Shown here one piece after another: positions 8,009 to 14,885 of a stretch of 64,000 nt of DNA (position 1 is its first letter; every line of letters starts with the position of its first letter). The stretch is taken from positions 281,956 through 345,955 of the forward strand of contig NZ_LJIZ01000013.1 of the NCBI RefSeq assembly GCF_001420605.1, written 5' to 3'. The notes beneath the pieces are model-generated. The model ran no database searches and was not told the DNA's origin. It saw only the letters and a list, made by a program, of their open reading frames with translations. This stretch comes from Bacillus sp. FJAT-25509. GTDB lineage: Bacteria; Bacillota; Bacilli; Bacillales; Bacillaceae_G. The position numbers were made by a program, and so were the translations under genes.

Positions 8009-9538
8009 ATGTCAAACGAAGCAACATATCAAGCTCGAAAAGAACAAATACTTTCTGGTGGGAAAGAAAAATATCATGAGAGCAATGCCAAAATTGGTAA
8101 GCTCTTTGCAAGAGAAAGAATTAATCAACTTTTAGATAAAGACAGTTTTGTAGAAGATGGTTTCTTTGCAAACTGTATGAATGACGAATTTCCAGCAGAT
8201 GGCATCGTAACAGGAATCGGTAAAATTAATGGCCGTACTGTTTGTGTAATGGCGAATGATTCGACTGTAAAAGCAGGTTCATGGGGCGAAAAAACAGTAG
8301 AAAAGATTATCCGCATTCAAGAAACATGTTTAAAAATGCTTGTACCTCTAATTTATTTAGTGGACTCTGCAGGTGCACGTATTACCGATCAAGTATTTAT
8401 GTTCCCAGGTAGACGTGGTGCTGGACGTATATTCCACAACCAAATTAAGCTATCAGGTCAAGTACCTCAAATTTGTTTATTATTTGGACCTTCTGCTGCA
8501 GGTGGAGCTTATATTCCTGCATTTTGTGATTCTGTATTTATGGTTGAAGGTAATTCTTCAATGTACTTAGGATCACCTCGTATGGCTGAAATGGTAATTG
8601 GTGAAAAAGTTACGCTCGATGAAATGGGTGGAGCTAGAATGCACTGTTCAGTTTCAGGCTGTGGAGATGTATTATGTGAGTCAGAAGAAGAAGCGATTGC
8701 TAAGTTAAAAGATTATTTATCTTACTTACCGACTAATTTCAAGCAAGGGGCACCTGTTGTTGAGGCGAAAAATCCTGTACAAAAGGAGAAGTCTTTAGCA
8801 GAAATTATTCCAAGCAATCAAAACGTACCATTTTCTATTTATGAATTTATTGACCGAGTAGTTGATGAAGATTCATTCTTCGAAATTAAAAAGCTATTTG
8901 CACCTGAACTAGTGACTGGTTTTGCTAGATTAGATGGACGTAGCGTAGGGATTATCGCTAACCAACCGAGAGTTAAAGGTGGCGTATTATTCCATGATTC
9001 AGCTGATAAAGCAGCTAAATTTATTAATTTATGTGATGCTTACCATATTCCTTTATTATTCTTAATGGATGTACCTGGCTTCATGATTGGTACTAAAGTA
9101 GAGCGTGCAGGAATTATCCGCCATGGAGCAAAAATGCTTTATAGCATGAGTAATGCTTCTGTTCCAAAAATCTCAGTTATCGTTCGTAAAGCTTACGGTG
9201 CTGGACTTTATGCAATGGCAGGCCCAGCATTTGAAACAGACTGTGTAATTGCATTCCCATCTGCTCAAATTGCTGTAATGGGTCCTGAAGCTGCTGTAAA
9301 CGCAGTATATGCAAATAAAATTGCAAGCTTACCAAAAGAAGAACAAGCTGCCTTTATCCAAGAAAAACGTAAAGAGTATGCTGAGGACATCGATATTTAC
9401 CGTTTAGCATCTGAGCTAGTGGTAGATGTAGTCATTCAACCAGAAGAACTGCGTACAGAGCTAATTAAACGCTTTGCATACTACTCAGAATCATATGAAA
9501 CTCCTGCTACGAAAAAACATGGTGTTTATCCTGTATAA
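8009..9538 (+). CDS. Acyl-CoA carboxyltransferase beta subunit (methylcrotonyl-CoA carboxylase type)
   Basis: A 509-residue carboxyltransferase with two crotonase-like halves. The first half has VDSAGARITDQVFMFPGRRG (near 116) and GPSAAGGAYIPAFCD (near 155). The second has NQPRVKGGVLFHDSADKAAK (near 318), LMDVPGFMIGTKVERAGIIR (near 351) and AYGAGLYAMAGPAF (near 393). It moves the carboxyl group from carboxybiotin to the acyl-CoA. As the yngE equivalent, and next to HMG-CoA lyase and hydratase, its substrate is most likely 3-methylcrotonyl-CoA; propionyl-CoA is the main alternative. Last gene of the operon, closed by a strong terminator. Confidence 0.92.
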   Translation: MSNEATYQARKEQILSGGKEKYHESNAKIGKLFARERINQLLDKDSFVEDGFFANCMNDEFPADGIVTGIGKINGRTVCVMANDSTVKAGSWGEKTVEKIIRIQETCLKMLVPLIYLVDSAGARITDQVFMFPGRRGAGRIFHNQIKLSGQVPQICLLFGPSAAGGAYIPAFCDSVFMVEGNSSMYLGSPRMAEMVIGEKVTLDEMGGARMHCSVSGCGDVLCESEEEAIAKLKDYLSYLPTNFKQGAPVVEAKNPVQKEKSLAEIIPSNQNVPFSIYEFIDRVVDEDSFFEIKKLFAPELVTGFARLDGRSVGIIANQPRVKGGVLFHDSADKAAKFINLCDAYHIPLLFLMDVPGFMIGTKVERAGIIRHGAKMLYSMSNASVPKISVIVRKAYGAGLYAMAGPAFETDCVIAFPSAQIAVMGPEAAVNAVYANKIASLPKEEQAAFIQEKRKEYAEDIDIYRLASELVVDVVIQPEELRTELIKRFAYYSESYETPATKKHGVYPV

Positions 9539-9550
9539 AAGATGATGAAA

Positions 9551-9577
9551 CAGCCCTAGAGATAGGGCTGTTTTTTA
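9551..9577 (+). terminator. Terminator of the acyl-CoA operon
   Basis: Perfect 8-bp stem CAGCCCTA/TAGGGCTG with a GAGA loop, then six T. Confidence 0.92.
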
Positions 9578-9605
9578 TAAAGCTCTTAGTGGGAAATCTT
9601 ATAAT

Positions 9606-9625
9606 TTAAACAAACGTTTGATTAA
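9606..9625. promoter_or_regulatory. Near-palindrome TTAAACAAACGTTTGATTAA, copy 1
   Basis: A 20-base sequence centred on CAAACGTTTG. An identical 20-mer occurs in the other orientation at 32965-32984. It lies 29 bases after the terminator of the acyl-CoA operon and 130 bases before the DUF2157 gene. It looks like a TetR-type operator; no candidate regulator is adjacent. Confidence 0.45.
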
Positions 9626-9679
9626 ACATATTCTCCTAAAATTTTAGATTTAGAGGTAATTTATGTTTTATTAAGAAAT

Positions 9680-9729
9680 TATAATAGTAATGGAAGTATT
9701 TTTATATACTGCTACTAAAAGGGGGGGGG
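9680..9729 (+). promoter_or_regulatory. -10 box and G9 ribosome-binding tract of the DUF2157 gene
   Basis: TATAAT (9680-9685) has no good -35 match upstream. The only Shine-Dalgarno candidate for the ATG at 9735 is a run of nine G (9721-9729) after AAAA. Long G runs slip during replication, so the run length could vary between cells and change translation. Confidence 0.5.
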
Positions 9730-9734
9730 ATTAC

Positions 9735-10997
9735 ATGAGTAAATTAGATCAGAAGCTAAAAGAATGGCACGAGAATAACTTACTAGATGAAGAATCATTA
9801 AATCGAATAGTTGAGTATGAAAGGCACCGGGCTAAAGCTGAAAAGCAATCATTTTTAGGGGATATTGTGCCATTTTTAATTGCCTTACTTGTAGCATTTT
9901 CAATTTTAGCGCTTGTGGGTAGTAACTGGAACGACTTTAGCCAAACCATGAGATTAGTCATTATTTTTATAACATTATTAGTTTTCCATGCAGTTGCTTT
10001 TATAAGCTATCAAAAGGGAAAAGAATTGTTTGGACATTGTTTAAACTTTATTAATGTAATTGGGTACGCATGTGCATTTGTTTTAATTGTACAAATGTAT
10101 CAATTTACAAGTAACAGTCCAGTATTTTTGATCACTTGGACAATGCTCGCGTTTCTTTACTATTATGTGTTAAAGCATAAAATGTTTTATTATCTTTTCT
10201 TAGGAATCGGATTTTTTAGTTTGAGCTATAGTGCTGGATTAGAAACGGCACATGTTTATCTTCTTCAAATTCCATTGTTACTTTGCTCAATTTATTTCTT
10301 GAAAATCATGAAGAACAGGTGGAATGCCAGCTTTAATTATTCATTTATGGGATATATTGTCATTATGTTTTTCCAAACATTTTCAGATCGCCAATATATA
10401 ACGCCGATTATTGTAGTAGTGTTTATTCTTTGGTTCTTAAATGAGCGCGGCGTTATAGATTATGTTCTTCTACCTGTATTTACAATATTTGTATGGCTAT
10501 TTACTTTTATTACTTCAATTTTTGGAGGATCATATGATGCAGTTCACGAGATGCAAAAGGAATTTTCGCATGGATTTTTAAAGCCGATTGCAGTACCACT
10601 GTTTGATACGATCATTCTATTAATCCTTTTACTAGCAATCTATACTGTTTACAAGAAATGGAAGGACAATATATCGTTTAATAATTATCTTTGGATCTTC
10701 TTATTTATATTCTTATTACCGATTCTAGGAGTTCAAGATAAATTAGCAAATATGATTGTAGGGGTATTAATATTATTTGCTTATTCATGTATACGTTTAT
10801 TTAAAGGTGTATCAGGTCAGGAAAAAGGAAGCATTATTATAGGCTTTATCACATTTGCTACACTCGTAATTGGAATTTATACAGGATTTGCCGTTTCGTT
10901 TATAAGTAAATCAATTGTGTTTATTATCCTTGCAGTAATTTTATATTTTGTCTATACCCAATCGAAAAAAGCAAGAGGTGATGAACATGCAAAATAA
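9735..10997 (+). CDS. DUF2157 family membrane protein
   Basis: The start is set at 9735, 5 bases after the G run; the frame is open further upstream but without a ribosome site. The 420-residue protein begins with a cytoplasmic coiled stretch (LDQKLKEWHENNLLDEESLN, then IVEYERHRA) typical of DUF2157, followed by about a dozen hydrophobic segments from residue 40 to the C-terminus. Its role is unknown. The family is usually paired with a GDYXXLXY protein, exactly as here, where the next gene overlaps its end by 11 bases. Confidence 0.85.
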   Translation: MSKLDQKLKEWHENNLLDEESLNRIVEYERHRAKAEKQSFLGDIVPFLIALLVAFSILALVGSNWNDFSQTMRLVIIFITLLVFHAVAFISYQKGKELFGHCLNFINVIGYACAFVLIVQMYQFTSNSPVFLITWTMLAFLYYYVLKHKMFYYLFLGIGFFSLSYSAGLETAHVYLLQIPLLLCSIYFLKIMKNRWNASFNYSFMGYIVIMFFQTFSDRQYITPIIVVVFILWFLNERGVIDYVLLPVFTIFVWLFTFITSIFGGSYDAVHEMQKEFSHGFLKPIAVPLFDTIILLILLLAIYTVYKKWKDNISFNNYLWIFLFIFLLPILGVQDKLANMIVGVLILFAYSCIRLFKGVSGQEKGSIIIGFITFATLVIGIYTGFAVSFISKSIVFIILAVILYFVYTQSKKARGDEHAK

Positions 10998-11490
10998 GAA
11001 GAAATTACTTTTGCTTTCAATCATTCAATTTGTTTTATTACTAGCTTTACTTGGAAACATAATGTACTTTAAGCAATCAGCCGATACGTTTAAAATAAAT
11101 TCACAGAGTTTGGATCCAGTAGAACCTTTATTAGGACATTATGCAGCCCTTTCATATGATTTTGACTCAATAACTATGAAGGATTGGAAAGGTAATGGTA
11201 AGCCGAAAGAAGGGGAAAACGTTTATATTGTTTTTCAAAAGGGTCAAAACGATATTTATCAATTAAATTATGTAACGGATCATCGTCCAAAGCATTCAAA
11301 ATACATTAAAGCAACGATTCAATACACATATATGGGAGAAGAAAAAGAAATTGTAATCAACCATAATCTAAGTCGTTTTTACATTCCTGAAAGCCAAATG
11401 GACAAATACAATAAAGGTGGGTCTAAGTATATTGTTACAGTCCAACAAAAGGGAGATCGATCAGTCGTTAAAGCTGTTGATGTACAATGA
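10987..11490 (+). CDS. GDYXXLXY family protein
   Basis: A 167-residue protein with one N-terminal membrane segment and an extracytoplasmic domain carrying LLGHYAALSYDF, the defining GDYxxLxY motif with His in place of Asp. The ATG at 10987 lies 6 bases after AAGAGGTG; an ATG at 10981 is possible. Overlap with the DUF2157 gene implies translational coupling and a likely complex. Function unknown. Confidence 0.85.
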   Translation: MQNKKKLLLLSIIQFVLLLALLGNIMYFKQSADTFKINSQSLDPVEPLLGHYAALSYDFDSITMKDWKGNGKPKEGENVYIVFQKGQNDIYQLNYVTDHRPKHSKYIKATIQYTYMGEEKEIVINHNLSRFYIPESQMDKYNKGGSKYIVTVQQKGDRSVVKAVDVQ

Positions 11491-11492
11491 AG

Positions 11493-11521
11493 CAACCACT
11501 CAATTGAGTGGTTATTTTTTT
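11493..11521 (+). terminator. Terminator of the DUF2157 unit
   Basis: AACCACTC-AATT-GAGTGGTT hairpin followed by ATTTTTTT, directly after the stop codon. Confidence 0.9.
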
Positions 11522-11652
11522 AGTAACTTTAATGAGTTTTGCAGTAAAACTAAATGGATTTTGAATTTAAGACATATTAATTGAGAAACCATCTATAAAA
11601 AATGGAAATATGTGGTATTATTTAATGTGTAAAATGACGGAGATTTTAAAAG

Positions 11653-12156
11653 ATGAATAAAATTATAAAAATAATATTATTACTATTAATCTGTTTGTAT
11701 TTAATGATTCTTACTGAAAGAATTCTATTTAAATATTTACCAGTATCACAATTTATTAGCCATTTAGAATTTAATTTCACTAGAGATCATTGGTGGAGAT
11801 CAAATAACTTTATTCCATTCAAAACGATTACTTTTTATTTGTTTTTGGCTGATATTAATTTTGATATTAGAATTAGTAATTTGGCTGGCAATATTATCGG
11901 GTTTATGCCATTTGGCTTCTTGTTGCCGTTAATAGTTAAGAAGTATGATCGTTTGAAATCAATTTTAAAAGCGACTTTCATTTTAAGTTTAACTTATGAA
12001 ATACTTCAGTTATTATTTGGGCTAGGTAGCTTTGATGTTGATGATTTGATATTAAATACACTTGGCGGTGGATTAGGTTATTTAGTTTTGAAAATAATAA
12101 AATTGATTTTTAATTTGAAGAATAAACAAAGGGTTAATACATCTAAAATGTATTGA
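11653..12156 (+). CDS. VanZ family membrane protein
   Basis: A 167-residue protein with four or five membrane segments. VanZ-family marks are NFIPFKTI near residue 53, NLAGNIIGFMPFGFLLP near 77, and a final segment with SFDVDDLILNTLGG near 128. VanZ of enterococci gives low-level teicoplanin resistance, but most bacillar members are uncharacterised. RBS ACGGAG precedes the ATG. It stands alone and faces bioY. A second VanZ-like gene is at 33.9 kb. Confidence 0.88.
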   Translation: MNKIIKIILLLLICLYLMILTERILFKYLPVSQFISHLEFNFTRDHWWRSNNFIPFKTITFYLFLADINFDIRISNLAGNIIGFMPFGFLLPLIVKKYDRLKSILKATFILSLTYEILQLLFGLGSFDVDDLILNTLGGGLGYLVLKIIKLIFNLKNKQRVNTSKMY

Positions 12157-12190
12157 AGAATTCTATTTCTAAACTCCCTTTCAACAATAT

Positions 12191-12225
12191 AAAAAGAGCT
12201 CACATCATAAAAATGAGCTCTTTTT
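12191..12225. terminator. Bidirectional terminator between vanZ-like gene and bioY
   Basis: Perfect 12-bp stem AAAAAGAGCTCA / TGAGCTCTTTTT with an 11-base loop; A and T tracts allow use from both sides. Confidence 0.92.
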
Positions 12226-12228
12226 GTA

Positions 12229-12795
12229 TTACGCTGAAATTTCATCACGTTTTAATAAATTAGCTTTTGCTAAACGTTTTCCAATAATAACACCTAATGC
12301 AGATGCTACATATGCTTTAACTAATCCAAGAATAATGAAAGGATAAAAACCGAAAGCCATTGCATCGTGCCAGCTTAGAGAAGCTGCAATTTTTAACCAC
12401 ACAGTACCAAAAATTAATGTAACAAACATTCCGATTATGTTTGCAATCATTGCATTTAAGACTGTGAACTTAGTTTTTTCGATATAGTAAGCGATGATGA
12501 AAATAGTTGGAATAAATCCAATTAAATAACCGCCCGTTGAACCGACTAGTACGCCAAATCCCGCAGCACCACCTGCGAAAACCGGAATTCCGATTGCTCC
12601 AAGTGCTAAATAAAGAAGTAACGAGATTGTTCCGTATTTTTTACCTAAAATCGTAGCCGCTAAGCCAATTGCTAATGTTTGTCCTGTGATTGGAACAGGA
12701 GAAAAGGGTAAAGGAATAGATACTTGAGATAGTATACCAATAATTGCTGCAAATAAAGCTGAATTAATAAGCATTTTTAATCTTTCTTGTTGCAT
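12229..12795 (-). CDS. bioY: Biotin transporter substrate-binding subunit
   Basis: BioY is the S-component of the biotin ECF transporter, a six-helix membrane protein that binds biotin. The 188 residues carry the family core: LPFSPVPITGQTLAIGLAA near 28 and a GFGVLVGSTGGYLIGFIPT segment near 79. It starts at ATG after GGGAG. The EcfAT energy module is not in the window. Regulation by BirA is visible upstream (12816-12846). Biotin supply fits the biotin-dependent carboxylase encoded at 4.7-9.5 kb. Confidence 0.95.
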   Translation of the reverse strand: MQQERLKMLINSALFAAIIGILSQVSIPLPFSPVPITGQTLAIGLAATILGKKYGTISLLLYLALGAIGIPVFAGGAAGFGVLVGSTGGYLIGFIPTIFIIAYYIEKTKFTVLNAMIANIIGMFVTLIFGTVWLKIAASLSWHDAMAFGFYPFIILGLVKAYVASALGVIIGKRLAKANLLKRDEISA

Positions 12796-12815
12796 TACTA
12801 TATCTCCCTCTCTGT

Positions 12816-12846
12816 ATGTTAACTTATTTCATTTGTTAGTTAACAT
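12816..12846 (-). promoter_or_regulatory. BirA operator upstream of bioY
   Basis: Perfect inverted repeat ATGTTAAC-N15-GTTAACAT, the arrangement known for BirA operators in Bacilli. It lies just downstream of the -10 box and about 20 bases before bioY, so BirA-biotinyl-AMP would block transcription when biotin is plentiful. birA is not in the window. Confidence 0.88.
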
Positions 12847-12857
12847 ATTATAAATTA

Positions 12858-12885
12858 ATTATATTTTATATAAGAAGATTGTCAA
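12858..12885 (-). promoter_or_regulatory. bioY promoter
   Basis: On the minus strand, TTGACA (12885-12880), a 16-base spacer and TATAAT (12863-12858), both perfect sigma-A boxes. The predicted start, near 12851, lies just before the BirA operator. Confidence 0.88.
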
Positions 12886-12952
12886 TATGTATGAATCTAA
12901 AGGTAAAATTTATTTAAGAATAGAAAAAAATTAATGATGAAGAGGTGTAAAC

Positions 12953-13471
12953 GTGACAAGAGCAAATGTCTTGATAAAAAATTATGATCCTAATTGGGAA
13001 CTACAATTTGAAGAAGAAAAGGGGAAAATTCTATCCGCCATACCCCAAAAAATAATTCAAATTGAACATATTGGAAGTACTTCAATTAAAGGATTAGGAG
13101 CAAAACCAATAATTGATATTATGATTGGGGTAACTAAATTAGAAGATTTTGAAGAGCTAATTCAACCGTTAAGCACAATTGATTTTGAATATGTACCAAA
13201 GCCGGAACTTACAGATAGAAGGTTTTTTAGAAAGGGTTTATGGGGACAAGGTACTTGTCATTTACATATTTGCGAACATACAAGTAAAGAATGGATTGAA
13301 AAATTATTATTTAGAGATTACTTGAGAGAGAATCCTAAAATTGCCGAAGATTATTTGTATCTAAAAAAGAGTCTCGTTAAGGAATATCAATATGATCGTC
13401 AAACTTATACAAAGAAAAAAGAACCATTTATAAGAGAAGTTATTAAGTGCGCTCGGAATGAAATATATTAA
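12953..13471 (+). CDS. GrpB/UPF0157 family protein (nucleotidyltransferase fold)
   Basis: A 172-residue protein starting at GTG after GAAGAGGTG. The pattern YDPNWELQFEEEKGKI, then IEHIGSTSIKGLGAKPIIDI (the GS..D.D-like nucleotidyltransferase core), then CHLHICEHTSKEW and LLFRDYLRENP is characteristic of the GrpB family. The substrate is not known. It stands alone, divergent from bioY. Confidence 0.9.
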   Translation: MTRANVLIKNYDPNWELQFEEEKGKILSAIPQKIIQIEHIGSTSIKGLGAKPIIDIMIGVTKLEDFEELIQPLSTIDFEYVPKPELTDRRFFRKGLWGQGTCHLHICEHTSKEWIEKLLFRDYLRENPKIAEDYLYLKKSLVKEYQYDRQTYTKKKEPFIREVIKCARNEIY

Positions 13472-13814
13472 TATAATGTTTTTTTGTTAGTTCTATGTGA
13501 GCATGAAATAAATATAAAAAAGTAAATATAACTTTTTAAATATGTTAATTGTTAAATCATTGTTTAGATTGTACAGAACGAAAGGGTAAATGTGTTGTTT
13601 TTATATAAATTAGGATACGAATTCTTGAATAAGTTTATGGGGTTAAATGGTGCATTTTGAACAGTCTTTTCTAAAGATAATGATTTGAAACTATATCCGG
13701 ATAATAAAGCTTCTGGAAAAATGGACATTAAAAAGTGTTGACATTTACGGAAAATAGGAATAAAGTATGTATTAATTGAATCGCGAAAAGCAATGATAGG
13801 AATTTTATTAGTGT
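13472..13814. other. Intergenic stretch with probable T-box promoter
   Basis: This 340-base gap has no convincing gene. A promoter, TTGACA (13738-13743), 17 bases, TAAAGT (13761-13766), lies in the right place to start the phhA leader. From 13588 one plus frame reads gene-like for about 80 codons (for example LYKLGYEFLNKF and RKIGIKYVLIESRKAMIGI) but has two internal stops and no recognisable family, so it may be a decayed gene or chance. Confidence 0.45.
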
Positions 13815-14031
13815 AGTTTTCCCTGTAACAGAGAGCTGGTGGTTGCTGCAAACCAGTACATAGAACACATGAATTACGATCCTAGAGCATCTTCCTCGAA
13901 ACGAATTGTGAGGGGAAGACGGTGAAGAGCCGTTATGAAATGAAGATATTAGTATCGTTTTTAATACTAATAATTTAGGGTGGTACCGCGAATATTTCGT
14001 CCCTACTGTGCAAACAGTAGGGACTTTTTTA
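13815..14031 (+). ncRNA. T-box leader 1, tyrosine specifier
   Basis: All T-box landmarks are present: the AGAGAGC start of stem I (from 13830), AGTA of the specifier loop, the T-box core AGGGTGGTACCGCG (13977-13990) and a terminator made of GTCCCTACTG/CAGTAGGGAC followed by six T (13999-14030). In the specifier loop, GAATTACGA, the triplet before the conserved purine is TAC (13875-13877), a tyrosine codon. Uncharged tRNA-Tyr binding would stabilise the antiterminator and allow read-through toward phenylalanine hydroxylase, which makes tyrosine. Confidence 0.9.
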
Positions 14032-14089
14032 TTTTAAGAATATAATTTAATTAAATAATAATAAGCAATGAATGGAACTAAAGTAGTGA

Positions 14090-14314
14090 AGTTTTCCCTG
14101 TAACAGAGAGCTGATGGTTGGTGCAAATCAGTACATAAAACGTCATGAATTACAATCCACGAGCTTCTTCTTCGAAACAAATTGTGAGGGGAAGACGGTG
14201 AAGAGCCGTTATGAAATGAAGATATTAGTAAGTTTTAGTAAAACAGCTAATAACTAGGGTGGTACCGCGAATTTAAAGTTCGTCCCTACTGTGCAAACAG
14301 TAGGGATTTTTTTA
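14090..14314 (+). ncRNA. T-box leader 2, tyrosine specifier
   Basis: A second complete T-box, 275 bases after the first and closely similar to it. It has AGAGAGC (from 14105), a specifier TAC at 14151-14153 in GAATTACAA, the core AGGGTGGTACCGCG (14256-14269) and terminator TCCCTACTG/CAGTAGGGA plus seven T (14283-14313). The pair looks like a tandem duplication. Transcripts must pass both terminators, so two tRNA-Tyr binding events are needed and the response should be steeper. No separate promoter is evident between them. Confidence 0.9.
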
Positions 14315-14407
14315 TGTTCAAAAATCTTGGATTCATGTATAGATGTAACGGAATATGCTACTAGTGTGAGAAGAACTAAGGTAAAACATAAGCTTGTCTT
14401 TTTTGAG

Positions 14408-14657
14408 TTGTCTAGTTCCAGGCGTTAGCCCCTCGAGGTCATAAGCCAAAGTCCAATAAAGGTAAAAACCAACCTTTACCGGCCTTTGTCTTATGCTTGT
14501 CGGGGCTGAGCAAACGCCTTCCACATTTCGTGTTGTCTAGTTCCAGGCGTTAGCCCCTCGAGGTCATAAGCCAAAGTCCAATAAGGTAAAAACCAACCTT
14601 TATCGGCCTTTGTCTTATGCTTGTCGGGGCTTTAGCAAACGCCTTCCACATTTCGTG
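14408..14657. repeat. Two tandem copies of a 125-bp palindromic repeat
   Basis: Copy 1 is 14408-14532 and copy 2 is 14533-14657. They are almost identical, with one substitution and a few small indels and changes. Each begins TTGTCTAGTTCCAGGCG and folds as a long interrupted hairpin: GGCGTTAGCCCC pairs with GGGGCT...AACGCC outside, and CATAAGCCAAAG with CTTTGTCTTATG inside. From general knowledge this resembles a dispersed extragenic repeat of Bacillaceae. There is no coding capacity. Confidence 0.85.
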
Positions 14658-14676
14658 TTTGAAAGGAGTGATGTGT

Positions 14677-14763
14677 TTGGTTGATTATGACTATGTATAC
14701 CGAAAAAAAAAAGATTTTGTAGAAAGAAGGAGTAATTTGGAAAAAGTAGAAATGGTTAAATGA
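14677..14763 (+). CDS. Possible tyrosine-rich leader peptide, 28 residues
   Basis: A short frame from TTG 14677, 8 bases after GGAG (an in-frame ATG at 14671 is too close to it), encoding MVDYDYVYRKKKDFVERR and ten more residues. Three tyrosines fall within residues 4-8. Seven bases after its stop an imperfect hairpin (14770-14804, CTTGCT with AGCAAG outside) precedes phhA, whose product makes tyrosine. This resembles a leader-peptide attenuator, but there is no T run. Translation is unproven, and it may simply be a small protein or chance. Confidence 0.35.
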   Translation: MVDYDYVYRKKKDFVERRSNLEKVEMVK

Positions 14764-14885
14764 TGGAAACTTGCTTAAAAATGCTCAAAAAAGCTTTTAG
14801 CAAGATATAGATAGAACGGGTATTTTTAAGAAAGTAGAGTAATAGATTTTTAAGTGAAATAATTTTAAAAAGGGGAATTGATGAC

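Noticed and set aside
13564-13851. 95-codon minus-strand ORF overlapping the T-box leader
   Set aside because: It has no ribosome site, an unlikely composition, and overlaps the conserved RNA element and its promoter.
14333-14524. 63-codon minus-strand ORF in the repeat
   Set aside because: It lies in the palindromic repeat copy; the coding look comes from the repeat sequence.
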